A DNA stretch of 64,000 nucleotides from contig NZ_CP108006.1 of NCBI RefSeq assembly GCF_036127095.1, forward strand, positions 2,480,001-2,544,000, in the 5' to 3' direction. Positions within the stretch are counted from its first letter, which is position 1. Each line of letters starts with the position of its first letter. This document shows positions 25,917 to 33,652 of the stretch, in pieces. This DNA is from Streptomyces sp. NBC_00335. GTDB taxonomy: Bacteria > Actinomycetota > Actinomycetes > Streptomycetales > Streptomycetaceae. The notes under the pieces were generated by a model. The model was not told where the DNA came from, did no database searches, and was given only the letters and a program-made list of their open reading frames with translations. Made by a program: the position numbers and the translations under genes.

Positions 25917-26716
25917 GCCTGGTCTCCGTCCGTGGCGTCGGTTCCATCGGTCGCGTCGGCTCCGTCGGTCGCGCCGGTGCCGTCGGTCGCGCCGGTGCCG
26001 TCGGTCGCGCCGGCTCCATCGGTCGCGCCGGTGCCGTCCGTGCCGAGGTAGCCGCAGGCGGCCGCGCGGCGCAGGGCTTCGGCCTTGGCGCCCGGGGCGT
26101 CCAGCGGTCCGTCGACCAGCCCCGCGAAGCCGATCGCGATGCGGTCCCCGCCGATGGGGACGAGGCCGACCTCGCCCTCGCCGTGCGGGTCGAACCGTAC
26201 GGACGAGCCCGCCGGCACGCACAGCCGCATGCCGTACGCCGCCGCGCGGTCGAAGTCGAGGCGCGGGTTGGCCTCGAAGAAGTGGAAGTGGGAGGTGACG
26301 CTCACCGGCACCGCGGCGGTGTTGCGCACGTGCAGGTGGACCACGGGCTCCGGCTGGGGGGCTCCGGGGCCGGGTACGACCGCGCCCGGGGCGTCCTCGC
26401 CCAGGCCGACGGCGCCCCGGATCGGGGACGAGACCACCGCGAGGCGGGATCCGTCGTCGAAGACGGCCTCCACGTGCACCTCGGTGACCACGTCGCTGAC
26501 GCCGGGCAGCACGTCGGCGGGGCCCAGCACGGAGCGGGCCTCCTCGATGGCCTCCGCCAGCCGCTTGCCGTCACGCGCGGCCTCGCAGACCGTGTCCGCG
26601 ATGAGCGCGGTGGCCTCCGGGACGTTGAGTTTGAGTCCGCGGGCCCGTCGGGCCCTGGCCAGTTCCGCAGCGCTGCGGAGAAGCAGCCGGTCGCGCTCCG
26701 TAGGGGTCAGCCGCAC
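25913..26716 (-). CDS. ureAB: Urease gamma-beta fusion protein with repeat tail
   Basis: A 267-residue fusion of the two small urease subunits. Residues 1 to about 100 are gamma (MRLTPTERDRLLLRSAAELA, then LNVPEATALIADTVCEAARDG and VTEVHVEAVFDDGSRL). Residues of about 100-225 are beta (VTSHFHFFEANPRLDFDRAAAYGMRL, with PAGSSVRFDPHGE). The tail from about 226 is a Gly-Thr-Gly-Ala-Thr-Asp hexapeptide repeated six times with small changes, encoded by an 18-bp tandem repeat. The repeat tail is not part of known urease folds and is likely disordered. It is the first gene of the urease-agmatine deiminase-tetR operon. Confidence 0.9.
   Translation of the reverse strand: MRLTPTERDRLLLRSAAELARARRARGLKLNVPEATALIADTVCEAARDGKRLAEAIEEARSVLGPADVLPGVSDVVTEVHVEAVFDDGSRLAVVSSPIRGAVGLGEDAPGAVVPGPGAPQPEPVVHLHVRNTAAVPVSVTSHFHFFEANPRLDFDRAAAYGMRLCVPAGSSVRFDPHGEGEVGLVPIGGDRIAIGFAGLVDGPLDAPGAKAEALRRAAACGYLGTDGTGATDGAGATDGTGATDGTGATDGADATDGTDATDGDQA
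25925..26040. repeat. 18-bp tandem repeat in the ureAB tail
   Basis: About six copies of an 18-bp unit (consensus GTCGGTCGCGCCGGTGCC on the plus strand) encode the hexapeptide G-T-G-A-T-D with G/T/A substitutions. Such minisatellites can change copy number between strains. Confidence 0.85.
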
Positions 26717-26744
26717 GCCGATCCACCACCCTTTGAGTCGATGG

Positions 26745-26763
26745 GTTAGAGCATCACTCTAAC
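26745..26763. promoter_or_regulatory. 19-bp palindrome, candidate TetR operator
   Basis: GTTAGAG-CATCA-CTCTAAC is a perfect 7-5-7 palindrome. It lies 29 nt upstream of the ureAB start, between the urease operon and the NCS1 permease. Size and symmetry fit a TetR dimer, and the operon encodes a TetR protein. Confidence 0.65.
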
Positions 26764-26788
26764 TCTTCATTTCCCTGCAATGAAGCAT

Positions 26789-26830
26789 TGACCTGAGACC
26801 AAGGCTTAGGTCACATTGAGTGTCGCTCAA
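26789..26830. promoter_or_regulatory. Two further inverted repeats before the NCS1 permease
   Basis: TGACCT-N13-AGGTCA (26789-26813) is followed by TTGAG-TGTCG-CTCAA (26816-26830). Both lie in the AT-richer divergent promoter region. They could be sites for a second regulator (for example nitrogen control) or permease promoter elements; no assignment is possible. Confidence 0.4.
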
Positions 26831-26872
26831 ACATTGCGTTGCCACCCCCCGCCCTGCCAAGGGAGTCCCCCC

Positions 26873-28294
26873 ATGCCCATCGAACAGCGCGGAGTCGACA
26901 CCATTCCGGAGGAGGAACGGACGAGCGGTCCCCGTGACCTGATCTCGATCCTCCTCGGCTCCAATCTCTGCCTCGGTGTGATCGTCTTCGGCTGGCTGCC
27001 CCCGTCCTTCGGACTGGGTCTGTGGCCGTCGGTCACCGCCATCGTGACCGGCACCCTCGTCGGCATCGCCTTCACCGCGCCGCTGGCGCTCGTCTCCCTG
27101 CGCACGGGGACCAACCTGTCCACCTCCAGCGGCGCCCAGTTCGGCGTCCGCGGCCGGCTCGTCGGCTCGGTGGTCGGGCTGCTGCTCTCCCTCGGCTACA
27201 CCGCGCTGACCCTGTGGATAGGCGGCGACGTGATGGTCGGCGCCCTGTCCCGGCTCACCGGGCTGCCGGACACCGGCGTCTCCCGGGCCGTGATGTACGG
27301 CGTGCTCGCCGCGTGCACCGTGGTCGCGGCCGTCTTCGGCTACCGGCTGCTGCTGCGCATGAGCAAGGTGCTCTCCATCGGCATGGTGCTGCTGCTGGCC
27401 GTCGGCGTGTTCGCCTACGCACCCGACTTCACCACCGCCGCCCCGCCCGACACCGCGTACCTGCTCGGCTCCTTCTGGCCGACCTGGCTGCTCGCCGCCG
27501 TCGCGGCCGGGCTCAGCGGGCCCGTCGCCTTCATCACCCTGCTCGGCGACTACACCCGCTACGTCTCCCCGCGCCGGCACAGCTCCCGCAAGGTGCTCTG
27601 GTCCACCGGGCTCGGCCTGCTCATCGGGCTGCTGATCCCGCAGCTCTTCGGCACCTACACCGCGCTCGCCGCCCGGGCGGGCACCGAGTACGCCGGGCCG
27701 CTGGTCGGCGCCGCGCCGTTCTGGTACCTGGTTCCGCTGCTGGTCGCCGCGGGGGCCGGATCGGTCGGCAACGCCGGGCTGATGCTCTACTCCATGGGCC
27801 TCGACCTCGACGCCATCGTCCCCAAGGCCACCCGCACCACGGCCACCGTGATCGCCGCGGCCGTGGCCACCGCGTTCGTGTTCGTCGGCTCCTTCTCGTG
27901 GGACGTACAGGCCGCGATGACCTCGTTCGTGCTGCTGCTGACCGCGATCGGCACCCCGTGGGCCGTGATCACCCTCATCGGCTACGTCCGCTGCCGCGGC
28001 CACTACGACGCCGAGGCCCTCCAGGTGTTCAACCGGCGCGCCAAGGGCGGGATCTACTGGTTCCGCGGCGGCTGGAACATCCCGGCCACCCTCTCCTGGG
28101 CCGTCGGCGCGGGCATCGGCCTGCTCGCCGTGACCACCCCGTTCTACGAGGGCCCGCTGCTGGCCCTGACCGGCGGCGTGGACTGCTCCTTCGTCCTCTC
28201 CGGCCTGACCGGCGGCCTGCTCTACGCGGCCCTGACTGCCCGTACCGCCCCCGCCCCGGCGGCGGAGGCCGTCGAGGAGCCGGTGGCCGCCTGA
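26873..28294 (+). CDS. NCS1-family permease (cytosine/purine/allantoin/hydantoin type)
   Basis: A 473-residue membrane transporter starting at ATG 26873, with GGGAG eight bases upstream. About twelve hydrophobic segments are visible. NCS1 features include the N-terminal LISILLGSNLCLGVIVFG, GPVAFITLLGDYTRY in the middle, and GNAGLMLYSMGLDLDAIVPKA. The family imports nucleobases and related ureides by cation symport. Being divergent from a urease-agmatine deiminase operon, it probably imports the nitrogen compound that feeds that pathway. The C-terminal Ala/Pro/Glu tail is cytoplasmic. Confidence 0.92.
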   Translation: MPIEQRGVDTIPEEERTSGPRDLISILLGSNLCLGVIVFGWLPPSFGLGLWPSVTAIVTGTLVGIAFTAPLALVSLRTGTNLSTSSGAQFGVRGRLVGSVVGLLLSLGYTALTLWIGGDVMVGALSRLTGLPDTGVSRAVMYGVLAACTVVAAVFGYRLLLRMSKVLSIGMVLLLAVGVFAYAPDFTTAAPPDTAYLLGSFWPTWLLAAVAAGLSGPVAFITLLGDYTRYVSPRRHSSRKVLWSTGLGLLIGLLIPQLFGTYTALAARAGTEYAGPLVGAAPFWYLVPLLVAAGAGSVGNAGLMLYSMGLDLDAIVPKATRTTATVIAAAVATAFVFVGSFSWDVQAAMTSFVLLLTAIGTPWAVITLIGYVRCRGHYDAEALQVFNRRAKGGIYWFRGGWNIPATLSWAVGAGIGLLAVTTPFYEGPLLALTGGVDCSFVLSGLTGGLLYAALTARTAPAPAAEAVEEPVAA

Positions 28295-28387
28295 GCCGCC
28301 GATCAACCCTTCGGCCCGCCGTGGCGTCTCCCCGTACAGCGGTGGCCGAACAGGACACGGCCGCCACCAACGACACGGAGGGGCGTC

Positions 28388-28540
28388 GTGGAAGAACTCG
28401 CATACGTGGCGGGAAGGATCGTCAAGGGAGTCGCGGGCCTGGCCTACGTCTTCGGTGAGGCCCTGGTGGGCCTCGGCCCGGAGGGGAAGAACCAGGAGCC
28501 CAAGAAGAAGCGCGAGGGCGAGGCGGACGAGAAGGGCTGA
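28388..28540 (+). CDS. Small hypothetical protein (50 residues)
   Basis: The GTG at 28388 is preceded by GGAGGGG at 28378-28384, a strong ribosome-binding site. The 50-residue product has a hydrophobic, small-residue helix (AGRIVKGVAGLAYVFGEALVG) at residues 7-27 and a highly charged Lys/Glu-rich tail. It could lie at the membrane as an amphipathic helix. It is 93 nt after the permease and followed by a terminator. Family not recognised. Confidence 0.65.
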   Translation: MEELAYVAGRIVKGVAGLAYVFGEALVGLGPEGKNQEPKKKREGEADEKG

Positions 28541-28577
28541 CCACGCCCCTCCCGTCGCCCCTCGCATCCGAAAACCC

Positions 28578-28610
28578 GAAGGCCCCCCGCGCGATGCGCG
28601 GGGGGCCTTC
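28578..28610. terminator. Bidirectional terminator before ilvE
   Basis: GAAGGCCCCCCGCGC and GCGCGGGGGGCCTTC form a perfect 15-bp stem around GAT between converging genes. Confidence 0.92.
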
Positions 28611-28632
28611 AATCCGTTCGGGACGGGACGGA

Positions 28633-29721
28633 CTAGCCCAGCGGGTGCATCCAGCCGTGGGTGTCGGCCTTGTGGCCGGTCTGGAGGTCCAGGAGGGCCT
28701 TGCGGAGCTTCATGGTGACCTCGCCGGGCTCACCGGTGCCCTGGGTCCAGTTCGCGCGCTCCGACTTGACGGAGCCGACCGGGGTGATCACGGCGGCCGT
28801 ACCGCAGGCGAAGACCTCGGTCAGGGTGCCGTTCTCGTTGTCGCGCTTCCAGTCCTCGGTGGTGATGCGGCCCTCTTCGGCGGTGTAGCCGAGGTCGCGG
28901 GCGATCGTGAGGAGGGAGTCGCGGGTGATGCCGGGCAGGAGCGAGCCGGTGAGCTCGGGGGTGACGATGCGGTCGCCGTACACGAAGTACAGGTTCATCC
29001 CGCCCATCTCCTCGATCCAGCGGTGCTCGACGGCGTCGAGCCAGACCACCTGGTCGCAGCCGTGCTCGGCGGCCTGGGCCTGCGCGACGAGGGAGGCCGC
29101 GTAGTTGCCGCCGGTCTTGGCGGCGCCGGTGCCGCCCTTGGCGGCGCGGACGTACTCCTCGGAGAGCCAGACGGAGACGGGCTTGACGCCCCCGGGGAAG
29201 TACGCGCCGGCCGGGGAGGCGATGACGATGAAGAGGAACTCGTTGGCCGGGCGGACGCCGAGGCCGACCTCGGTGGCGAACATGAAGGGCCGCAGGTAGA
29301 GCGAGGCCTCGCCGGAGTCCGGCACCCAGGCGCGGTCCTGCTTGATCAGCGCGTCACAGGCCTCGATGAACAGCTCGGTCGGCAGCTCCGGCATCGCCAT
29401 GCGGCGGGCGGAGGCCTGGAAGCGCTCGGCGTTGGCCTGCGGGCGGAAGGTGGCGACGGTGCCGTCGGGCTGCTTGTAGGCCTTGAGGCCCTCGAAGATC
29501 GTCTGCGCGTAGTGCAGGGTCATGTTCGCGGGGTCCATGGACAGCGGCGCGTACGGAACCAGCTCCGCGTCGTGCCAGCCGCGGCCCTCGGTCCACTTGA
29601 TCGTCACCATGTGGTCGGTGAAGTGGCGGCCGAAGCCGGGGCTCACCAGGATCGCGTCGCGCTCCGCGGCGGACAGGGGGGTCGAGGAGGGCTTCAGCTC
29701 GATCGTGGGCGTCGTCGTCAT
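28633..29721 (-). CDS. ilvE: Branched-chain amino acid aminotransferase
   Basis: A 362-residue fold-type IV PLP aminotransferase. The ATG at 29721 ([11 protein letters not shown]) has AAGGA nearby. The PLP-binding Lys lies in [14 protein letters not shown] near residue 200; [20 protein letters not shown] and [12 protein letters not shown] are typical of bacterial BCAT. It makes leucine, isoleucine and valine from their 2-oxo acids using glutamate. It is next to leuB on the same strand but separated by a terminator, so it probably has its own promoter. Confidence 0.96.
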   Translation of the reverse strand: MTTTPTIELKPSSTPLSAAERDAILVSPGFGRHFTDHMVTIKWTEGRGWHDAELVPYAPLSMDPANMTLHYAQTIFEGLKAYKQPDGTVATFRPQANAERFQASARRMAMPELPTELFIEACDALIKQDRAWVPDSGEASLYLRPFMFATEVGLGVRPANEFLFIVIASPAGAYFPGGVKPVSVWLSEEYVRAAKGGTGAAKTGGNYAASLVAQAQAAEHGCDQVVWLDAVEHRWIEEMGGMNLYFVYGDRIVTPELTGSLLPGITRDSLLTIARDLGYTAEEGRITTEDWKRDNENGTLTEVFACGTAAVITPVGSVKSERANWTQGTGEPGEVTMKLRKALLDLQTGHKADTHGWMHPLG

Positions 29722-29898
29722 GAGTGCTTGTCCTTCACCGGTTTTGTAGGGCGGACCGCGCTCACGGCGTACTAGGACGTCCGAGCTTCCCCGTTTTCCA
29801 CGGCCTCGCGTTCGATTATCGCGCGCGAGGGGCACTTCGGTGCAACGGGGTGAATGCGGCCCAGGGGAGATGGTGACACCCGGGGCCGCACAGGAAAA

Positions 29899-29930
29899 GC
29901 CGCCGGGTGCGGTGGTCGCGACCCGGCGGC
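29899..29930 (-). terminator. Terminator of leuB
   Basis: GCCGCCGGGT and ACCCGGCGGC form a perfect 10-bp stem with a 12-nt loop, followed on the minus strand by TTTT. It lies 24 nt after the leuB stop. Confidence 0.87.
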
Positions 29931-29953
29931 TTCCTGGAGGTGGGGCTACCGGG

Positions 29954-30994
29954 TCAGCCGGCTACTCGCGCGGCGAGGGCGTCGCCGATGGCGTCGGTGG
30001 AGCGGAAGGTGCCGTCGCGCTCGGCCAGGTCGGCGGAGACCGCGTCCTCGATGCGGGCGGCCTGGGCCTCGTAGCCGAGGTGGCGCAGCAGGAGGGCGAC
30101 CGAGAGGATCGTCGCGGTCGGGTCGGCCTTGCCGGTGCCGGCGATGTCCGGAGCAGAGCCGTGGACGGGCTCGAACATGGACGGGAAGGCGCCGGTCGGG
30201 TTGATGTTGCCCGAGGCGGCCAGGCCGATTCCGCCGGTCACGGCGGCGGCCAGGTCGGTGAGGATGTCACCGAAGAGGTTGTCCGTGACGATGACGTCGA
30301 AGCGCTCCGGCTGGGTGACGAAGAAGATCGTCGCGGCGTCGACGTGCAGGTAGTCGGTGGTGACCTCGGGGTACTCCTGGCCGACCTTGTCGAAGATGTT
30401 CTTCCACAGGTGACCGGCGTAGACGAGGACGTTGTTCTTGTGGACCAGCGTCAGCTTCTTGCGCGGGCGGCCGTTGGCACGCTCGTACGCGTCACGGACC
30501 ACGCGCTCGACGCCGTACGCCGTGTTCAGGCTGACCTCGGTGGCCACCTCGGCCGGGGTGCCGGTGCGCAGGCTGCCGCCGTTGCCGGTGTACGGGCCTT
30601 CGGTGCCCTCGCGGACCACGACGAAGTCGATCTCCGGACGGCCGGCGAGCGGGGTGGCCGTGTTGGGGAAGAGCTTCGACGGGCGCAGGTTGATGAAGTG
30701 GTCGAAGGCGAAGCGGAGCTTCAGCAGCAGACCGCGCTCAAGGACGCCCGACGGGACCGAGGGGTCGCCGATGGCGCCCAGCAGGATCGCGTCGTGGTGC
30801 TTGAGGGCCTCCAGCTCCGCGTCCGGGAGGGTTTCACCGGTGCGGTGCCAGCGCTGGGCGCCGAGGTCGTATTCCTTGGTCTCCAGCTTCACATCCTGGG
30901 GCAGGACCGCGGTAAGGACCTTGAGGCCCTGAGCCACGACTTCCTGGCCGATGCCATCACCGGGGATCACTGCGAGATTGATGCTGGTCGACAT
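29954..30994 (-). CDS. leuB: 3-isopropylmalate dehydrogenase
   Basis: A 346-residue beta-decarboxylating dehydrogenase of the short actinobacterial LeuB type. The ATG at 30994 has AGGAG about 11 nt upstream. Visible are [14 protein letters not shown] at the N-terminus, [14 protein letters not shown] near residue 125, and the metal-binding signature [21 protein letters not shown] near 245. It oxidises and decarboxylates 3-isopropylmalate in leucine synthesis. CimA-pathway organisms also use it on 3-methylmalate, the next steps after the citramalate synthase of this window. A long inverted repeat lies 32 nt upstream. Confidence 0.96.
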   Translation of the reverse strand: MSTSINLAVIPGDGIGQEVVAQGLKVLTAVLPQDVKLETKEYDLGAQRWHRTGETLPDAELEALKHHDAILLGAIGDPSVPSGVLERGLLLKLRFAFDHFINLRPSKLFPNTATPLAGRPEIDFVVVREGTEGPYTGNGGSLRTGTPAEVATEVSLNTAYGVERVVRDAYERANGRPRKKLTLVHKNNVLVYAGHLWKNIFDKVGQEYPEVTTDYLHVDAATIFFVTQPERFDVIVTDNLFGDILTDLAAAVTGGIGLAASGNINPTGAFPSMFEPVHGSAPDIAGTGKADPTATILSVALLLRHLGYEAQAARIEDAVSADLAERDGTFRSTDAIGDALAARVAG

Positions 30995-31025
30995 GGTGGA
31001 ACCGTACTCCTTGTCCCATCCCTCA

Positions 31026-31060
31026 GACATATCGCGTCCACCATGTGGACGCGATATGTC
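31026..31060. promoter_or_regulatory. 16-bp perfect inverted repeat in the leuB leader
   Basis: GACATATCGCGTCCAC (31026-31041) and its exact complement (31045-31060) flank the loop CAT. The hairpin sits 32-66 nt before the leuB start and lacks a U tract in the minus direction. It may be a repressor operator, an RNA element in the leuB leader, or the end of the small upstream gene. Confidence 0.6.
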
Positions 31061-31089
31061 CCGGGCCGGAGGGACGCTCAGCGGCGGGT

Positions 31090-31158
31090 CAGTGGCTGGT
31101 CAGCGGCCGGGCGGCAGCTGGTCGACGACCGGGCCGCAGCTGGTCAGTGACCGGTCGA
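31090..31158. repeat. Imperfect 22-25 bp tandem repeats upstream of leuB
   Basis: Three adjacent units share CTGGTC-N-G-N-GACCGG-like sequence: 31090-31114, 31115-31136 (CAGCTGGTCGACGACCGGGC) and 31137-31158 (CAGCTGGTCAGTGACCGGTC). The last unit encodes the C-terminus of the small ORF at 31144-31278. Confidence 0.6.
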
Positions 31159-31278
31159 GCCGCCGTTGTCGCGGCGGTCCAGCGCGCGCTGGAGGGCGGC
31201 GGCGGCGTTCTTGCGGTCCGCGTCGGCGGCGGCGGAGCGGCGGACGCGGCGGGCGGTGGTGGAGGGGGTGTGCGTCAT
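31144..31278 (-). CDS. Small hypothetical basic protein (44 residues) upstream of leuB
   Basis: The ATG at 31278 has AGGAG nine bases upstream. The product starts M-T-H-T-P-S-T-T-A-R-R-V-R-R and continues with an alanine-rich helical segment ending in C-terminal STGH; it has many Arg and Ala. The frame is short but has strong Streptomyces codon bias and a good ribosome-binding site. It precedes leuB by 150 nt on the same strand and may be its first cistron. Family unknown. Confidence 0.6.
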   Translation of the reverse strand: MTHTPSTTARRVRRSAAADADRKNAAAALQRALDRRDNGGSTGH

Positions 31279-31538
31279 GGTGATCGACTCCTTGAGATCA
31301 CGGCGTGGCGGGGCCACGGATGAGGGGTTCCTTCAAGGCGCCGGAAGAGGCGGGGAGCGGTGCGCGGCAGGGGTTGCCTGCCATGGGGCGCGCGCTCTCG
31401 ACCGCCATTCGCCGGATCGGCGAGACGTTCGGCTTCTACAACGTAGGCCAGCTCCCGCTGTATGTCTCCGCAATTACTCGGACTTCCTACTATCTGAGAC
31501 GCCGTACGGCCCGAAAGGCCCCTGCGCGGGCTCCGATT

Positions 31539-32420
31539 TCAGCCGCCTACGGCACGAAGTTCCCTGATCAGAGCCCGTACGGCGAGGGTGGCGGCGGATT
31601 CCGGTGTGGTGACGTACCCCACGCGCCTCACCGGCCCCTCGGGGCCCAAACCGGTGACGTCGACCGCTCCGGTCGCCTCCCTGAGCGACAGCTCGGGCAT
31701 GATCGCCATCCCGAGCCCCCGGCCGACCATGGTCAGCACCATCGCGTCGTCCTCCGCCTTGACGGTCGCCCGCGGGATCCAGTCCTGCGCCAGCCACCAG
31801 GTGCGGGTGTGGGAGCCGCAGTTCTCGTCCCAGTCCATCAGGGGCAGCGCCTTCGGGTCGGGATGCCCGGCCGGATGCACCAGGGCGTACGCCTCCTCCA
31901 CGAGCACCCCGCTCAGCAGGCCGGGCGGCAGCCCCCGCGCCACGCCCAGCGTCGCGATGCCGAGGTCCGCGCGGCCCGCGGCCACCTCCCCGGCCGCGCC
32001 CGCGCCGAGCTCGCGCACCACCCGGACCTCGGGGCGGATGCCGGGGTGGCGGGAGGTGAGCCGTTCCAGGGCGGGCGGCAGCAGGTGCAGGGCCGCACTG
32101 CGGAACGCGGCGATCCGCAGCACGCCGTCCAGTGCCACCGGATCGGCGGCCCGGCCCGCGCCCCTCGTCTCCGAGCCCATGACCTCGTAGAGCCGCAGGA
32201 TCCGGCGGGCGTGCCCGACGGCCCGCTCCCCCGCCGGGGTGGGCGAGGCGCCGGTCCGGCCGCGCTCGAAGAGCACCGCGCCGAGCTTGGCCTCGCTGCC
32301 GCGCACCGAGTGCGAGACGGCCGACTGGGTGAGGCCCAGCGAGGCGGCCGCGGCGGAGAACCCGCCGCGCTCGGCGACGGCCACCAGCACCCGCAGTTCC
32401 TGCGGGAGGAGCTCGGCCAC
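31539..32420 (-). CDS. LysR-family regulator
   Basis: A 293-residue LysR regulator starting at GTG 32420 after GAGGTGAGG. The winged helix-turn-helix covers residues 5-62 (AVAERGGFSAAAASLGLTQSAVSHSV). The effector domain follows (LRIAAFRSAALHLLPPALE near 95, HTRTWWLAQDW near 200, VGRGLGMAIMPELSL near 225). It is divergent from an MDR-type oxidoreductase and probably controls it and itself through the ATGA-N7-TCAT element between them. The inducer is unknown. Confidence 0.92.
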   Translation of the reverse strand: MAELLPQELRVLVAVAERGGFSAAAASLGLTQSAVSHSVRGSEAKLGAVLFERGRTGASPTPAGERAVGHARRILRLYEVMGSETRGAGRAADPVALDGVLRIAAFRSAALHLLPPALERLTSRHPGIRPEVRVVRELGAGAAGEVAAGRADLGIATLGVARGLPPGLLSGVLVEEAYALVHPAGHPDPKALPLMDWDENCGSHTRTWWLAQDWIPRATVKAEDDAMVLTMVGRGLGMAIMPELSLREATGAVDVTGLGPEGPVRRVGYVTTPESAATLAVRALIRELRAVGG

Positions 32421-32438
32421 GGGGCCTCACCTCGTTCT

Positions 32439-32453
32439 ATGAGCGTCGTTCAT
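32439..32453. promoter_or_regulatory. Candidate LysR box
   Basis: ATGA-GCGTCGT-TCAT (32439-32453) is an interrupted palindrome of the size and position expected for a LysR regulator binding between its own gene and the divergent target. A second half-site-like CATGA follows at about 32468. Confidence 0.5.
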
Positions 32454-32506
32454 GGGCCTGCGGCTTCCATGAGCCAAACCCCCTGCCCGGCCCGGCGATT
32501 CCCTCC

Positions 32507-32512
32507 TAGCGT
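32507..32512 (+). promoter_or_regulatory. -10 box of leaderless oxidoreductase gene
   Basis: TAGCGT ends seven bases before the ATG at 32520. No Shine-Dalgarno sequence is present, so a leaderless mRNA is likely. Confidence 0.55.
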
Positions 32513-32519
32513 CCTCGCC

Positions 32520-33533
32520 ATGACCACGAACACCGCTCACGCCGTCCACCAGATCGCCCGGCCGGCCGGCTTCCCCGCCGCCGGCGACTTCGCCTACGTG
32601 CAGAGCCCCGTGCCCCGGCCGGGGCCCGGCACCGCCCTGGTGGAGAACCTGCTGCTCTCCGTGGACCCGTACCACCGCGGCCTGATGGACGGTGACGAGG
32701 GCGGCTTCGCACTCGGCGCCCCGCTGGAAGGCCGCTCGGTGGGCCGGGTCATCGCCTCGCGCGACCCCGGCCTCGCCGAGGGCGACCTGGTCTTCCACCG
32801 CGAGGGCTGGCGCACCCACGCCCTCGTCACCCTGGGCGCCGGCGGCACCCGCAAGCTGCGCGGCCACGAGGGCGTCCCGCTGGAGGCGTACCTCTCCGTC
32901 CTCGGCGGCACCGGCCTGACCGCGTACGCCGCCCTGACCCGCACCGCGAGCCTGCGCGAGGGCGAGGACCTCTTCGTCTCGGCCGCGGCGGGCGGGGTCG
33001 GAACGGCCACCGGCCGCATCGCCCGGCTGCTCGGCGCCCGCCGGATCGTCGGCAGCGCCGGGTCGGCGGCGAAGGTCCGCCACCTCACCGGGGTCCTCGG
33101 CTTCGACGCGGCCTTCGACTACCACGACGGGCCGGTCGGCGAGCAGCTGGCGCAGGCCGCACCGGACGGCATCGACGTCTACGTGGACAACGTCGGCGGT
33201 GACCACCTGGAGGGGGCGATCGGCGCGCTGCGCGAGTACGGGCGGATCGCCTGGGTCGGCGGGATCTCGATGTACAACGGCGACCGCTCCCCCGCAGCGC
33301 CCCGCAACCTCTTCGAGGTCGTACACAAGTCGCTGCGCCTGGAAGGGGTATTGGTTCGAAATCACACCAATCTGCAGGACGAGCTGGAGGACTTTCTCGT
33401 CCCCCACCTGCGCAGCGGCCGGATCGGTACCGACACCACCGTTGTACAGGGGTTTGATCACACGGTGGAGGCCTTCCGGGGCATGCTCCGAGGGGAGAAT
33501 CTGGGCAAGATGCTCGTACGGGTCGACGGCTGA
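32520..33533 (+). CDS. NADP-dependent medium-chain oxidoreductase (alkenal/curcumin reductase-like)
   Basis: A 337-residue zinc-free MDR protein. It begins MTTNTAHAVHQIARPAGFPA. Marks are LLSVDPYHRGLMDG near residue 45, the Rossmann motif AAAGGVGTATGRIARLLGAR near 160, DAAFDYHDG, and DVYVDNVGGDHLEGAI near 220. Relatives (leukotriene B4 dehydrogenase, CurA, YncB groups) reduce the C=C bond of enones with NADPH. The start codon follows a TAGCGT box directly. Control by the divergent LysR regulator is likely. Confidence 0.9.
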   Translation: MTTNTAHAVHQIARPAGFPAAGDFAYVQSPVPRPGPGTALVENLLLSVDPYHRGLMDGDEGGFALGAPLEGRSVGRVIASRDPGLAEGDLVFHREGWRTHALVTLGAGGTRKLRGHEGVPLEAYLSVLGGTGLTAYAALTRTASLREGEDLFVSAAAGGVGTATGRIARLLGARRIVGSAGSAAKVRHLTGVLGFDAAFDYHDGPVGEQLAQAAPDGIDVYVDNVGGDHLEGAIGALREYGRIAWVGGISMYNGDRSPAAPRNLFEVVHKSLRLEGVLVRNHTNLQDELEDFLVPHLRSGRIGTDTTVVQGFDHTVEAFRGMLRGENLGKMLVRVDG

Positions 33534-33549
33534 ATCCAGCCAACCGGAT

Positions 33550-33582
33550 GTTCACCGAGTTCTTACCGCACGGATGTAGACC
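33550..33582 (+). promoter_or_regulatory. Possible PHO box and promoter of phospholipase C gene
   Basis: Two 11-nt direct units, GTTCACCGAGT (33550) and TCTTACCGCAC (33561), resemble the Streptomyces PhoP direct-repeat unit. A -10-like TAGACC follows at 33577-33582, so the repeats cover the -35 position as expected for activation. The second unit is weak. Confidence 0.42.
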
Positions 33583-33652
33583 TTTGGCGCTGCTGCCGCC
33601 ACTCTTGCCGTCAATGTGCCAGCGGGGCACTTGAGTTGGAGGCGAGCAGCCA

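Noticed and set aside
25925..26040. Tandem 18-bp repeats as a CRISPR array
   Set aside because: The units are contiguous with no unique spacers and are in frame inside a coding region.
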